DNA of 64,000 nt, taken from positions 1 through 64,000 of the IMG/VR virus record IMGVR_UViG_3300042519_001676; one strand, given 5' to 3'. This document shows positions 50,484 to 63,500 of the stretch, one piece after another. The stretch comes from a virus. The notes beneath the pieces are model-generated. The model searched no databases. It saw only the letters and a list, made by a program, of their open reading frames with translations, and was not told the DNA's origin. The translations under genes were made by a program, and so were the position numbers. Numbering within the stretch: the first letter of the stretch is position 1; every line of letters begins with the position of its first letter.

Positions 50484-53400
50484 TTTTTATTATTTCCTTG
50501 AGTTCATCAATTTCAGCTTTTAGATCTTTAATCGCCTGGATTAAGAACGGCGTAATCTTGTCGTATTTAACAGTTAGGTAACTCTCGATGTTAGAATCTT
50601 TGCCAGCACATCTACCTGCTTTGTTTTCAGCTACGGCAATTGGTAAAATTTCTTGTACTTCTTGTGCAATCAGTGCAGTTTCGACCTGCCCTTCGTAGAA
50701 ACCGTCATTGACTTTGGTTGCTAATTCGTTCCATTCGAAGCTAGACGGTACTAGACGATCAACTAATGCTAAACCGGATCCTTTTTCTAGAGGTTTGATG
50801 TTCTGCTTTAATCTACGATCGGACCAGTAGGCGGTAACTTCACCACGTGCGTACAGGTTATTTCCGCTGTGATAAATTCTCCAACCGTTGCCCGAACGAT
50901 GAATACCTCCGTCACCGTCGTTCATCATCAGTGTAGAACCAGATGCAAAATAGATACCATACCAGCCGTTACGAGTTCCGTCCATACGCCAAGAACCGTA
51001 GTCACCGTTGTTTGGATATATGTGAGCACCGTTTGTATCGGAATAAATTCCTTGATGTCCGGAAACGTTTATCCAGCGATCTATAAAGATGTAATTGCTG
51101 CTACCGTTGACCTGCATAACACGACCACTCATATCGTAGTCTGTGTAGAAACGCATACCTTCGTAGCTAAGGTTTGCACCAAACTTTAGACCAGTATGGA
51201 ATGCAATTCTTAAGTCAGGGTATGGGAATCCCCAGCCGCCGCCTTCTTGGAATATCGAGTAAGCACGAGTTCCGTTACCGCTATCCCCGCCTTCGCCTTT
51301 AAAGCTCAACCAACGAACTGTGGTACCTTCTGTGTTAAGTACGTTTACGTTACTGGTACTTGCAGGGTCAGTATAGTAACCAGTATTGTTTCTATCATAA
51401 TAGATATAGGCTCTTGCATCGTCTAAGTATGTAATACGATACAGTTCCATGTTGGCATTGCCAGCTTCCATACGCAACTGCCAGTTACCTGAACTGTTTA
51501 ATAAACCAAATTCATTACCAGTAGTACCATATAGGTAACCCATAACGGTGCCTTGATAACCGTTACGTAATCTAATACCACCAGTGCCTTGCTGGCCTGC
51601 ATCCCAATAGTTTCCGTTGATACTGTACCAATGGTTAGCCGTTGCTTGATTATATAGACCCTGGCCGGCATTATTATTACGGAACCAGCCGTTGTTATAG
51701 ATATCACTAAATGTAACACTGCCTTGGCCGTTGACCACATAACCAGGTCCGTTACTCAACTGACTTAGGTTGGATAAGTTTCCTGCATGCCATACTAAAT
51801 GTTGGCTGTCAGTTGCATAGAAATTACCATCTGCATATACGTTAACTTGGCCGCCAGTTGATGAGAATCCCCAATTAACTGTACCACCACTGTATTGATA
51901 ACCAAATGCCGCACTTGGCCATACACTAGGTCCTATAAAGTTAGCACCGTTTTGTATGCTGCTTACTGCACCGCCTGAGGTAATAAATCCAGGTCCGTTG
52001 GTTAACTGACTTAGGTTAGTTAAATTACCACTATCCCATACAGTATATTGTGTACCAGCACCGTAAGTTGAACGGTTAACGTAAATTGTTCCCTGATCCC
52101 ATCTCCACTGCCATCCGTAACTGTTGTTATGGAATCCAGTAGTATTTGAGTTTATCATTAACGATACGTTACCGCTAATATATCCTGTAAATTCAATACC
52201 ACCCCAACCGTTTTTACGTCCTTCAGAATACCATGAACCGTAGCTGTTAGGGTTTGGATAAAAATGTGGTGCATTATTAAAGCCGCCAATTGGTGCGTAC
52301 AGACCATGATTGCCTGTTAACTGCAACCAAGTGTCTACTTGATAATATGCATTACCAAACTTGCCTAAGAATCCAGGTCCGTTAGTCAACTGACTCAGAT
52401 TTGTTAAGTTGAAGTTGTTCCAAATTCTACGCCATGTACCGTAACTGCCGTTTTCAATACGTCTGTTGTAAATTTCACCGTCGTCATAGAAACTAGCAGC
52501 CCACTGATTACCAAAGTTATTACCGGTGTTGGTATGACGAGTATGTAATGCGGTATACCAAGTACCGGTCGGTGTGCCGTTGTTATAGGCGTTATAGAAT
52601 CCGGATGGTAACGCTGCTGTTAATCCTGTTTCTCTAGTCTTAGTTGAGTTATCACCGTAGACAAACCTGTCGTAATAAATTCCACCTAGGTTATCAACAC
52701 TACCGCTGCTGGTAATAAATCCGGGTCCGTTAGTTAACTGACTTAGGTTAGTTAAGTTGCCGCTATCCCAGTTGGTAAATGCACTACCTCTAGTATAGAT
52801 AGGTCGACCACTGTAATAGTTTAAGTATAGATCGTAACCGTTGGCTGCATCAATGTGCAGGTTGCCGTTAGTTGCTGCCACAGTAGCACGAGTCGCATCA
52901 GTGCGGCCGTTACCGCCAATAATTAAATCGGCACCCCAGGAACTGTTTGGTCCAAAATATGATCTACTATCGCCTTGGTGTCTAGTATCTCCGTTAATAT
53001 GTAATCTTGTTGTAGGATCAGTAACGTTAATACCCACAAATCCATCAACTGGATCGATGGTCATGCGTTCGATAGGAAGATCAGTTCCGCCACCAGTTGT
53101 ACCTGTACCTGGCTTAGTTGCAAATACCAAGAAGCTACGCTCGCTACCCGGAGTATCGTGCAGTCTTAAACCTACCCAGGCATGTGGTGAAATATTATAG
53201 CTGGTATTGTCTGCATTCAGTGTTCCGCCTGAGTAGTTTAGCAAGTGGTTAAATGCAATGCCGCCGTAGTAACTGTTTGCAGTTGTTACACGACTAGTTG
53301 CAGGGCCAACTTGCAGTGCATAAGAATCACTGTTAATAGTGCTTGCCCCAGTTCCGCTTGAATGGAACATGTGCTTACCGCCGCGGAAATCTAGCGGGCT

Positions 53401-56400
53401 AGTGTAGTACGCAGTAATGTATCCCGGACCGTTGCTTAACTGACTTAGGTTAGTTAAACTGTAATTAGTGTGTGCTCGTGCCGCAGTAACTGGGCCGGTT
53501 TCCACAGTGTCAAATGCTGTTGGGAAAGTAATTGCCCAATCATCATTCCAGTCTGTATTACCGTAGGCATTATATCCAGCTTGGAATTCAGTAATGAATA
53601 CCTGAGGATACGTCCATGCTGTGCTAGTTTCACCAATCCAAATTGCATTTCTTGTGCCGTCGTGGCCCCAACGGACATTTAAGTCTCCGCCGCCATGTGT
53701 GATCTGATGTGCAAAAACGTTGTACCAACCACCTGGTCCGTAGTTGTAACCACCTAGTTCAATTGTTCTACTTGTGCCTGCATTGCCGCCTGCGTATTCG
53801 TAGATCTTGACAGTCATTCGCATCATTGTAGATGATCTAAACTGCGGTAATCTAATCTTAATTGCACCTGTTACTGTGCTTGTGCCAGTAACATATGATC
53901 CACCACCCGGTGCGTAAACTTTTAAACCATTATTATTGTCAGTTAAACCACCGTTGGTAGTTAACACATATTGGAATGTGGCTGCACCGCCACCTGTGAC
54001 AAATCCCGGGCCGTTGCTTAACTGGTTAACGTTGGTCAGGTTACCGGCATGCCAGATAACGTTAGTACCCACATACGGATTATAACCAAATGTTGTTCTA
54101 CCAGTGGACGCACTTATATCAAACGCTGCATCGGCCCTTGCTGCAATACCTCCAGTAAATCCGTTCTTCATAATGACAAAGCCATCATTATAAACAGAAG
54201 TCGCCATCTTACCAACAAACCATGCAGTTGTACTACCTGCAACTAGTGGGAATAAAATAGCTGAGTATGTATTTGCATTAGGATTAACTCTAATACCTTC
54301 TGACCAGTTTCCGGCACCTGTTGTATTAATTGTTAGGGCAGGGACTCCAACTCCGCTGCCGTTTAATGTACTACCTGTAGGAGCCCATGTAGCAAAATCA
54401 GTAATAGTGCCGCCAGTAGTTGTCCAACTGTTTCCGTTACCAAAAGTTAAAGTACCGTTGGCTGCACGGATCACGCTAGGGTTGTTAGCACCCGAGCTGT
54501 CCTGATTACCCATCAACAGACTTTGTACTCCTGATGTTGCAGTAATTCTTACATATCCCTGGAATGCTGCTTCACCAGCAACATCTAATTCAAAAACAGG
54601 TGCCGCAGTACTACCAATTCGCATCTTGCCGCCACCACCGGCAGCATAGACATCAGCATTTACATAGTGATTTAAATATACGCCTTTGCCCGTAGTAGAG
54701 CCGTCAATAATAACTTGACCTTCTCCGTAACCTTTGATGTTAGCTGCACCGGATGCACGATCTAAGTAAAGAATGTCAGTTCGTTGATCAGTTGCATCAT
54801 ATATTGCTGCGGAGCAGATGTACCATGTTAAAGGAGCACCTGCTGTAGGTGTTGGACTACCAGTAACGTAGAAGAAGTGCGTTGAACTGAATGTTCCTGA
54901 ATCACCGCAGATTACTACATATGCGTATTCTTCCCACTTGCCTGTGCCTACATTGTTTGTTGCCCAATAGCTTTGGCCGTTTGTTCCGATAGAATTACTT
55001 GCCCAGGTTAACGTGTAGCCAGCCGGCAGTCTAGCTTTAAATCTTGCTACTAAAATTGCATTGGCTCTAGTGCCTACAGCAAAGTAGAATCCGCCGAATC
55101 CGGGACTTTGACTGCTGCCTGTATGCTGTACCTGCAACACAAATCCAGAAGTAGTAGGAGTACCCGACGGTGCTGCAATTCGAGTGATAGCAGTTTGTCC
55201 AGAACTTGCGTTATCGTAAACTGCAATACTGTTAGTTCCGTTAAAGAAATTCTCATCAAGATAGTTTGCGTGTTTCTTTCCCGGTGCACCTAGTGCATTA
55301 AATGATAAAGTTGGGCCGCCACTCAGTGTTGTTTCAACATGATCCCACGATGTCTTACCGTCAAATCTTAGGCCACCACCAATGTTTAAATTAGTACCGT
55401 CAAACGTTAAGTTTGCACTGCCTGCAAATAAGTTACCACTGTCTTTATAAACAACCTGATTAGCACTGCCTGCACCAATACCTGCACCTGCTTGACCTGT
55501 TGCACCAATTTCTCCCATTGCACCAAATGCCACATTAGTAATTGCCACCGCAGTAGTTTGTAAACTAGAGTCAAAATGTAGCGGAGAACTAGAAACAGCT
55601 CTTGCTGTTGTTTTTAACAGTGTTGCATTTTGCCAGTATCTAACATTGCCACCGTCGTATGTGATTGTAAATTTGTCAGCAGTAGTATATGCACCACCAG
55701 TTAATACTGATGCACCTGCTTCATAAATTGCCACGGTGCCGGCATTAAAATAGATTGCATAATCAAGTGTGTCAAAGCTGGCGTTGTTTGCTGGGTCAGA
55801 GTTAAGACCAAACATTGCACGACCAGTGGTGTTGTTAACACTGGCACTTGCATATGCACCGCGGACGAATCCTTCCGCTGAATAAACTTGTACATCCCAG
55901 TTTCCGTTAGTTCCACCAGTTTTAGTGAATAGAGAATAGTTAGTAGATGTAATGCCTGCACTGATAATTGGAGTCCAATATCCTGCACCAGTAATACCTG
56001 TTGATCCTGTTAGGCCGGTAGCACCTGTTGCACCTGTACTGCCTCCAGTACCTGTTGGGCCAGTAGCACCTGTTGAACCTGTTAGGCCAGTTGCACCTGT
56101 GGCACCGGTTGCACCTGTAAATCCAGTAGCACCTGTTGATCCTATTGCACCTGTTCCACCGTTTGCACCAGCACCGCCTGTAGGTCCTGTGGCACCAGTT
56201 GTACCTTGATTTCCTTGTATACCAGTTGCACCTGTAGCACCTGTACCGCCTCCGGTACCTTGTGCTCCGGTAGTTCCTGTTAAACCAGTAGAACCTACCG
56301 GTCCTGTTGCACCGGTTGAACCAAACATACCAGTAACATCGATAGTCCAGTTTGCATATGGTCCAGCACCGTTAGTCCCACCAACATAGTCTACGTTCAC

Positions 56401-57480
56401 AGTGATTGCTAAACCTACAATGCCTGTAATAGTACCTTCCATGTAGTTAACTGGAATAGCTGGATACACAATGCGAACACGCATACCCACACTGAACGCA
56501 CTGGCTTTGTTTACTGTCCAAGTCTTGCTGCCGGTTGCATTAGTGTTTGATGTTGAACTGGTAATATCATATCCTAGTCCAGTAGCACCTGTTCCACCTA
56601 TACTACCATTAGAGCCAGCTGCACCAGTTGCACCTTGCAAACCAGTGGCACCAGTTGCACCTTGCAAACCAGTGGCACCAGTTGCACCTGTAAAGCCAGT
56701 AGCACCTGTAGCACCTGTAGAGCCTGCATTACCAACGTTACCCGCAGCACCTGTTGCACCCTGGACACCCGTTGATCCACGCTGTCCTGTTGCACCTGTT
56801 GCACCAATACCACCTGTAGCACCAGCTTGACCAGTTGCACCTGTAGCACCAAGTTGTCCTGTTGCACCCGTAGCACCTGCATTACCAACACCGCCCGCAC
56901 CACCTGTGGCACCAATTGGGCCAGTGGCACCTGTTGCACCCGGATAACCAGTTGCACCCTGAGGACCTGTTGATCCTGTGCTGCCTCGTAGACCAGTAGC
57001 ACCTGTACTTCCCGGCAATCCAGTAGCACCTGTTGCACCAGTAGCACCTGTTGGACCAGTAGCACCTGTGCCGCCGCCTACACCTGCTCCACCTGCAGTA
57101 CCTGTGGCACCTTGTGGACCTGTGGCACCAGTTGTACCTTGTGGGCCTGTGGCACCAGTTGTACCTCGTAGACCTGTTGCACCGGTTGAACCAGTAGCAC
57201 CTGTTGGGCCAGTAGCACCTGTTGCTCCCTGCAGACCAGTAGCACCTGTTGCACCAGTTGCACCTGTAGAACCAACTGGTCCTGTAGCACCTGTGGCTCC
57301 AGAAACGCCGCTTGCACCGGTTCCTGGGGCAATAAATGCCAAAGTTCCCTGTGTATCGACAAGACCAATAAGCCAACCGCTGGTGTTAGCACTCTGTGGT
57401 AAGGTTAAGGTCACTGTACCTGTAGTCGGAGACTTCAGTGTTACATTACCTTGTGGACTGGTATCAAAATTAATTGCCAT
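50470..57480 (-). CDS. giant collagen-like tail fibre with S74 chaperone
   Basis: A 2,336-residue fibre. Residues about 57-297 and 383-497 are Gly-X-Y repeats (GATG units), separated by a beta module ([18 protein letters not shown]..., about 297-380) related to those in the fibre at 11340. From about 1140 to 2050, the element [13 protein letters not shown] recurs six times, usually after WDSGN or WHAGN, between beta domains. The C-terminus ([12 protein letters not shown], about 2218 on, with [10 protein letters not shown]) is a peptidase S74 chaperone. Probably a long receptor-binding fibre. A TAAATA motif is 21 nt before the start. Confidence 0.9.
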   Translation of the reverse strand: MAINFDTSPQGNVTLKSPTTGTVTLTLPQSANTSGWLIGLVDTQGTLAFIAPGTGASGVSGATGATGPVGSTGATGATGATGLQGATGATGPTGATGSTGATGLRGTTGATGPQGTTGATGPQGATGTAGGAGVGGGTGATGPTGATGATGATGLPGSTGATGLRGSTGSTGPQGATGYPGATGATGPIGATGGAGGVGNAGATGATGQLGATGATGQAGATGGIGATGATGQRGSTGVQGATGAAGNVGNAGSTGATGATGFTGATGATGLQGATGATGLQGATGAAGSNGSIGGTGATGLGYDITSSTSNTNATGSKTWTVNKASAFSVGMRVRIVYPAIPVNYMEGTITGIVGLAITVNVDYVGGTNGAGPYANWTIDVTGMFGSTGATGPVGSTGLTGTTGAQGTGGGTGATGATGIQGNQGTTGATGPTGGAGANGGTGAIGSTGATGFTGATGATGATGLTGSTGATGPTGTGGSTGATGATGLTGSTGITGAGYWTPIISAGITSTNYSLFTKTGGTNGNWDVQVYSAEGFVRGAYASASVNNTTGRAMFGLNSDPANNASFDTLDYAIYFNAGTVAIYEAGASVLTGGAYTTADKFTITYDGGNVRYWQNATLLKTTARAVSSSPLHFDSSLQTTAVAITNVAFGAMGEIGATGQAGAGIGAGSANQVVYKDSGNLFAGSANLTFDGTNLNIGGGLRFDGKTSWDHVETTLSGGPTLSFNALGAPGKKHANYLDENFFNGTNSIAVYDNASSGQTAITRIAAPSGTPTTSGFVLQVQHTGSSQSPGFGGFYFAVGTRANAILVARFKARLPAGYTLTWASNSIGTNGQSYWATNNVGTGKWEEYAYVVICGDSGTFSSTHFFYVTGSPTPTAGAPLTWYICSAAIYDATDQRTDILYLDRASGAANIKGYGEGQVIIDGSTTGKGVYLNHYVNADVYAAGGGGKMRIGSTAAPVFELDVAGEAAFQGYVRITATSGVQSLLMGNQDSSGANNPSVIRAANGTLTFGNGNSWTTTGGTITDFATWAPTGSTLNGSGVGVPALTINTTGAGNWSEGIRVNPNANTYSAILFPLVAGSTTAWFVGKMATSVYNDGFVIMKNGFTGGIAARADAAFDISASTGRTTFGYNPYVGTNVIWHAGNLTNVNQLSNGPGFVTGGGAATFQYVLTTNGGLTDNNNGLKVYAPGGGSYVTGTSTVTGAIKIRLPQFRSSTMMRMTVKIYEYAGGNAGTSRTIELGGYNYGPGGWYNVFAHQITHGGGDLNVRWGHDGTRNAIWIGETSTAWTYPQVFITEFQAGYNAYGNTDWNDDWAITFPTAFDTVETGPVTAARAHTNYSLTNLSQLSNGPGYITAYYTSPLDFRGGKHMFHSSGTGASTINSDSYALQVGPATSRVTTANSYYGGIAFNHLLNYSGGTLNADNTSYNISPHAWVGLRLHDTPGSERSFLVFATKPGTGTTGGGTDLPIERMTIDPVDGFVGINVTDPTTRLHINGDTRHQGDSRSYFGPNSSWGADLIIGGNGRTDATRATVAATNGNLHIDAANGYDLYLNYYSGRPIYTRGSAFTNWDSGNLTNLSQLTNGPGFITSSGSVDNLGGIYYDRFVYGDNSTKTRETGLTAALPSGFYNAYNNGTPTGTWYTALHTRHTNTGNNFGNQWAASFYDDGEIYNRRIENGSYGTWRRIWNNFNLTNLSQLTNGPGFLGKFGNAYYQVDTWLQLTGNHGLYAPIGGFNNAPHFYPNPNSYGSWYSEGRKNGWGGIEFTGYISGNVSLMINSNTTGFHNNSYGWQWRWDQGTIYVNRSTYGAGTQYTVWDSGNLTNLSQLTNGPGFITSGGAVSSIQNGANFIGPSVWPSAAFGYQYSGGTVNWGFSSTGGQVNVYADGNFYATDSQHLVWHAGNLSNLSQLSNGPGYVVNGQGSVTFSDIYNNGWFRNNNAGQGLYNQATANHWYSINGNYWDAGQQGTGGIRLRNGYQGTVMGYLYGTTGNEFGLLNSSGNWQLRMEAGNANMELYRITYLDDARAYIYYDRNNTGYYTDPASTSNVNVLNTEGTTVRWLSFKGEGGDSGNGTRAYSIFQEGGGWGFPYPDLRIAFHTGLKFGANLSYEGMRFYTDYDMSGRVMQVNGSSNYIFIDRWINVSGHQGIYSDTNGAHIYPNNGDYGSWRMDGTRNGWYGIYFASGSTLMMNDGDGGIHRSGNGWRIYHSGNNLYARGEVTAYWSDRRLKQNIKPLEKGSGLALVDRLVPSSFEWNELATKVNDGFYEGQVETALIAQEVQEILPIAVAENKAGRCAGKDSNIESYLTVKYDKITPFLIQAIKDLKAEIDELKEIIKNGTN

Positions 57481-57501
57481 AGTTACTCAATTGTTATTCA
57501 G

Positions 57502-57507
57502 TATTTA
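57502..57507 (-). promoter_or_regulatory. T4-late-type TAAATA motif before giant fibre
   Basis: Minus strand AATAAATACTG 21 nt before the ATG at 57480. Confidence 0.6.
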
Positions 57508-57521
57508 TTAGTTCAAAACTA

Positions 57522-60500
57522 TCAGGTCGTAACCTCAACAGTTTCCACTTTTGCCACAAATCGTACACTGCCGCTTGCGACGCCTATTGCTTGAACACTT
57601 AAACCTCCGTTTACTGCATCAGCTACAACATTCACATCGTATGCCTGACTTGCCCAAATTTTTGTTTTGTTAACTGTGCGTACCACAGTTGTGTTTGCAC
57701 CTGCATATCTAGAAATAGATCCGCTAAACTCCCATGCACCTTCATCGTTACTGGTAGTAGACTTTGCAGTGGCAAATACTTTAAACATATAACTAGAATT
57801 ATCAGGAAGAATAACTTGATTGTTTGTAGTTGCAGTAGTGTTATTCACAGTCAAAGTAAATGTAGAAGTTGAAGTTGCTAATCCTCGTAAAATGTATGAC
57901 CCGGATTGTGCATCTCCTGCTGCTGCAAATGTTCCATTTGAAACTATATTTGCATCTAAAATTCCTCGAGTAGTTGCACCGTCGCCGAGAACAATGTTAT
58001 CGCCAACTGCTAGGCCGCCTGTAATAACTACCGCAGCACTTTGAGTATTAATTGCAGTTTGTGTACTTCTAAAATTAGTCAGTGTACTGCCAACAGTTAA
58101 TACACCCAACGCACCTGTTATGGTAGAACCAATATTAATGTTGGCAATAGATGTAGCAACACCAGCAGTACCAATGTTAACTGTTTTTAGTGTTGCAGCT
58201 AAAGTTGCTGCTGATGCAATGTTTGCAGTCAGTGCCGCAGTATTGTTAGAAATATTAGCAGTTGTACCGCTGTGTGTTAACGTTCCAGCTACTGTTAAAT
58301 CTTCAAAAGAGGTAACATCAGGATCGTCAATTGTTGCTGTAGCACCTAAACTTGTAACGCTTGCTGCCCAAGAGCTGTTTACAATCATAGCAGGTGTAAC
58401 TGTTTGATATGCTGTGTTTGCTGGAATTTCTTCAGTAATCAGTGTCCAAATACGGCCACCAGCAACAGTTGAACGTCTCCAGTATTCAAAATCACCAGAT
58501 ATAGGATCGTATGTTACTGTATGGTTAGTAGTGCCGACACTCAGTGCAGCCTCTCCGCTTTCTGATATCCAATATACTGTACCCAACACAGTTGATACTG
58601 CATCTTTTACATAGCTAACCCATAGAACATCGTTGTCCATGTTATCACTATAAACTACACTAGCAGTGGCTTTAACTGCACTCTTTATTTTAAAGGTAGT
58701 GCTGTCGCCTACATTAGGCAGTGACCATGTCAAGCATTTAATCCACTGGTTTGTTCCCGGACTTGCACCAGCATATTCGCTGTGTTCAATGTAGCCAGGT
58801 GCACCAAATATGCTGCCTTCGACGTATAAATTCTTTTTAATACTTACACCGCCAGCAACTTGTACTGAGCCAGTTGCAGTGTTTGTGGCCTGAGATGTAT
58901 TATTAAAATATATAATTTGATTAGTTGACGAAGTTCTGCTGGTAATAGAATCTAATGTAGCAGTGCTCCAGATTGTGATTGCACCAAAGTTAGACGATAC
59001 TGCGGTGTCAGTTCCTGCAAAGATTTGACTTACACCAATACCGCCAGAACCTAAACTAGAAGTGGTTAATACTTCTAACCCTGCTGCATAAATTCTGTTG
59101 CCAACATATAAGTCACCGCCAATACCAGCACCGCCGGCAACAGTCAACGCACCAGATACTGTATTAGTTGCACTGGTAGTATTAACTAAATTCAAGCTGC
59201 CAAACTGTGCAGCACCCCAAGTTCCTGTATTAGAAAATAGTGCTGGAAATTCTTGGAAGCCGCCTGGCCAAATATCTGTCTTATAAACCAGCTTCTTGCT
59301 GGCATTGTCCATGCCAAGGAAAGAATGGTTATCGTATGTAGATGAAGATGAAGCCGTCGTACTGTAATGCAATAGTACGCCTCGATCAAAACCGTCATTG
59401 ACATTTAAGTTAGTATTGTCAATGCCTGCACCAAGACTCAGAACCGGGTCAATTACGACTGTTTGAGTTGAATTTACATAGGTTTGTGTGCCAAAAACTT
59501 GTAAATTACCGTAAATTGCAGCGTTTCCGCCTACAATTAAATTACGGCCTATACCAACACCACCGGCAACAGTTAATGCACCTGCTGTAGAAGTATTTGA
59601 ATCTGTATTATTACTAATACTGATAGCATTGGTAGTAGTTGCACCTCTATTTGTAACAGATTGCAGGGTGGAAGTATTCCAAACAACTACCGTTCCAGTA
59701 GTTCTACTCACGCTAGTGTCTGTTCCTGCTGTTAGAGTCTGAACACCTAAATTAGTGAACGTCACAATACCAGTGGCCGAACTGACTCCAATGTAAGTTG
59801 ATCCGACTGCGGCAATAACACCAGTGTTATTGATAGTAAAGCTGGTTGCGGTTCCGACGCTGATTTCATCAGTTATAGTAATACCAGAACCGGCAGTTGG
59901 ATTTACATTGGTAACAACACGATTTCCGCTATCATATAACTCGGCTGCACGTACCTGTTTACCGACTCCCAACCCTCCGTAGATAACCACAGCACCATCA
60001 GTAGTGGTTGTACTTGCAGTTGTATTTTCAAAGACCGCAGTAGCAGCAGGAGTTCCTTTTAAAGATACTGTAATTAATGCAGTTTCAATTGTTGCTTGTC
60101 CGCCAATACCAACACCACCAGAAACAACCAGTGCACCTGTTGATGTGCTGTTTGATACAGTATTATTGTTAATAATAATTGCGTTAGTTGTAGAATTTCC
60201 TCTTTCGGTGACTAACTGTAATGTGTCAATAGACTCAATAATCACAGCACCGGTGCTGGTATTAACTGCAATACCAGAACCAGTAGTTAAACTGGTCACG
60301 CCATATGTGCCCAACGAAGCATTGGTGATTACTAAGCTGCCATTTGAATAAATGTTTGCAGCTTTGATATCCCCGCCTACTTCTAGTTGAGCAGTAGCAG
60401 TGGCAGTATTAATTCCAACAAAATTAGAACCTGATGAGCCGCCAGCAATTTTTACAACATCGTTTGCACCCAATGCCAGCGTTTGACTTCCTGCAGGTAA

Positions 60501-63500
60501 TAGTTGGAAGTATCCTGTAAGGCCTGTACCAGTCCATAGTAAATCTACAATCCCGCCGACTGGGTCGTACCATGATTGTAGCTGATTTGTTCCGTTTACA
60601 GTTAACGCACTTCTGCTGTCAATTGCTCCCACAATAGGGCTTGACATGAATGTGACAAATTCGTTAACGTAGAGTTTTTTGCCTACATATAAGCCACCAC
60701 TAATACCTACTGCTTTAGTACTTCCAGAAATTGTTGCCTGCGAAGTATTTGAGAATGTAACAGCATAAGGAGTAATGGCTCCACGCATTGTTACACTTTC
60801 TAAAGTGTCTGTTTCAGTAGTTAATACTTGAATACCATTTGAATAGATATTAGCAGCATATACATCGCCAGTAATACCTACTCCGCCGCGGACTGTTAAC
60901 GCACCGCTGGTTGTGGAAGTACTAGATGCAGTGTTTAAAATAGTGATTGCCGCAGTGGTTGTTGATCCTCTGTTGGCAACAGTGTCTAGTGTAGATGTGT
61001 TCCAAACAACTATAACACCAGTAGAAGAAGAAACTGCTGTGTCAGTACCTGCTGTTAGTGCAGTTACACCCAAATCTCCAATACTTGATTCAGTTACAAC
61101 TGGACTTCCATTGGAGTATAAGTTGCTAGCATATAAGTTTCCGCCAACTCCTACTCCGCCAGTTACTACTAATGCACCAGTTGTGGTACCGGTTGAGTTA
61201 GTTACATTGGCAAAAGTCAATGCAACAGTGGTTGTTGATCCTCGTTGTGTAACAGTTTGAAGTGTAGATGTATTACTGATTGTAATAACGCCACGGCCTG
61301 GATATGTAATGCCACTTTCAATATTAATGTCAGCACCGGCCAATGCCTGTGTTACAACATATTGGCCGATTGTTGCAGTTGAAACAATTAATCCGGTTGA
61401 ATCAAAATATCTATTAGCGTATAAATCTCCGGCAAAGCTGCCGCCGCCTGCTACTTTTAATGCACCGCTGTTTAGCAACCCGCCGGCGTCGGTCCTCATT
61501 AATTCTAATGTGCCGAACTTTGCTGCACCCCAAGTACCAGAACTTGCAAAGCTAGGAGTATATGCTCCTGCAGGACCTGTTATAACTCCAGTTTTATAGA
61601 TTAGAGTTTCACTATTATTATCCATACCCAAGAATGTTCTTGTGTATGTACTAGTTCCTGAGCCTGTGTTGTAATGTAATAATAAACCGCGATCAAAACC
61701 ATCGTCAACTGTTAAATCTGTTCCGTCGGGGTTAATACCTAAATCTAGTATAGGGTCAACAATGCTGGTCTGTGTACTGTTAACAATTGTAGTTGTTCCT
61801 CGAACAACTAGATCCCCGACTATAGTTGCCTTACCGCCAACCCATAGGTCTTTAGCAATGCCAACACCGCCCCTAACTACTAATGCACCGGTCGTTGTGG
61901 ACACTGCATTTTCAACACTTGTGGCTAAAATTTGTCCAGTAAAGTTTAATGCACCGTTAACTTGCAAATCACTTTCAATTGTGGTTAAACTACCTGCAGG
62001 ATTTAAAGTTAAGTTACCGCTAATTGTCTGTATTGTGCTTCCAGAAAGCAACAACTGCCCTACTTGAATACTTGTAGGTTGTAAAACTGATGTGTTAACA
62101 CCGTCACTGATTGTTAAGCTAGACAACGGCCCTAATCTAAAGTTAGCTGTACCAAAGTCAACGTTACCTGTACGTTGATTAATACGGAATTCAGGACCTA
62201 CTCTAAAGTCACCTAAGTGGTCAACTGTTTGGAAGTATACTTTTGCACCATTTAATCTAACAATTTCATTTGCTTGAATTGCAAGGCTTGGGTCGTTGGT
62301 AAAGTCTTTTCCGCTACCAATGTGACTCATGTTAAAGGCAATTGCTTTAAAGTCAATACCTTCGCCATCTGCATATATACCGTAATTACCGTAGACTACA
62401 GCAGATCCAATACTACGCAACTCTCCGCCAAACTGTCTGTAATCTGCAAGACTGATTTGTTGAGCACTGGCTACTACTGCCGCAGTATAAGTTCCAGTAG
62501 TGGAGTAAACGTTTTGACTGCCTAATCCGTCATCTGTAAAACTTGTACTTAAATTTGCACCGTCGCAGTGTAATAATACAGTTGTGCTATTGTCACTTGC
62601 GTAAGCACTAGTTGGAGGTGTAAAAGATCCGGTGTATCTAGGAGTAGTGCTTATTCTAAGTTCGTCTAGATAACCTCGTAAACTTAACGTTGGTACACCT
62701 GTATAGCCGCCAATTGTCAAACTATCTGCATTGGTTATATTTGCAGACGAAGTAGTAGTTGCTTCAAGGTTACCATTGATAAACAATCTATTAGTATTGC
62801 TTAAATCACGGCTCATCATTACATGATACCATGTGCCAGTGCTTAAGGTATTTGTAGAAGTAAATGCAATAGCACCGTGTTGTCCTGCAAGTTTGTTGTC
62901 TGCACCTACCCAAAGACCAAATGTTGTTGAAGGAGTAAGTCCTTTATTGACAACGTATTGCTTTCTGTTATTCTGTGTTAGGTGAATCCAAGCTTCAACG
63001 GTATAAGAACTAAACCCGTACTGTAAATCAGCATCGCTTACAATGTCTAATAAGTCGCCGTCGGTGGTAAAGTATGCTGCACCTGTTCCGAACTTGCGTT
63101 CAAAACTGCTGATTACTGTGGCATTGTAAACGTTAATTGTTTTACCAGTTCTGTCTGCTGCTTCAACAAACCCAGATGCCTTGCCGTCTAGGTAAACGTA
63201 TTCGCTAGTGACTTCGTCAATTAATCCCGAAGCTAATAATGTACCAGTTGAACCAACATAATGTAGATTATGACCAACAGTGAATGTTCCTGTACTGTTT
63301 GCTAGACGTAGTCTTGTACGGCCTTGACCACCCCAACCAACAGATCCGCTGGTACCAACAATACCCTTATCTGCAAAATAACTAAAACCGTTTAATAATT
63401 CAACTCTTGTTCCGTTAGTAATATGTACCGCTTCACTGCTAGGAACAATAAAAGTTGCTTCGTTGAATAAAAAGGCTGCTTCGAGACTGGTAGGGTCAAC

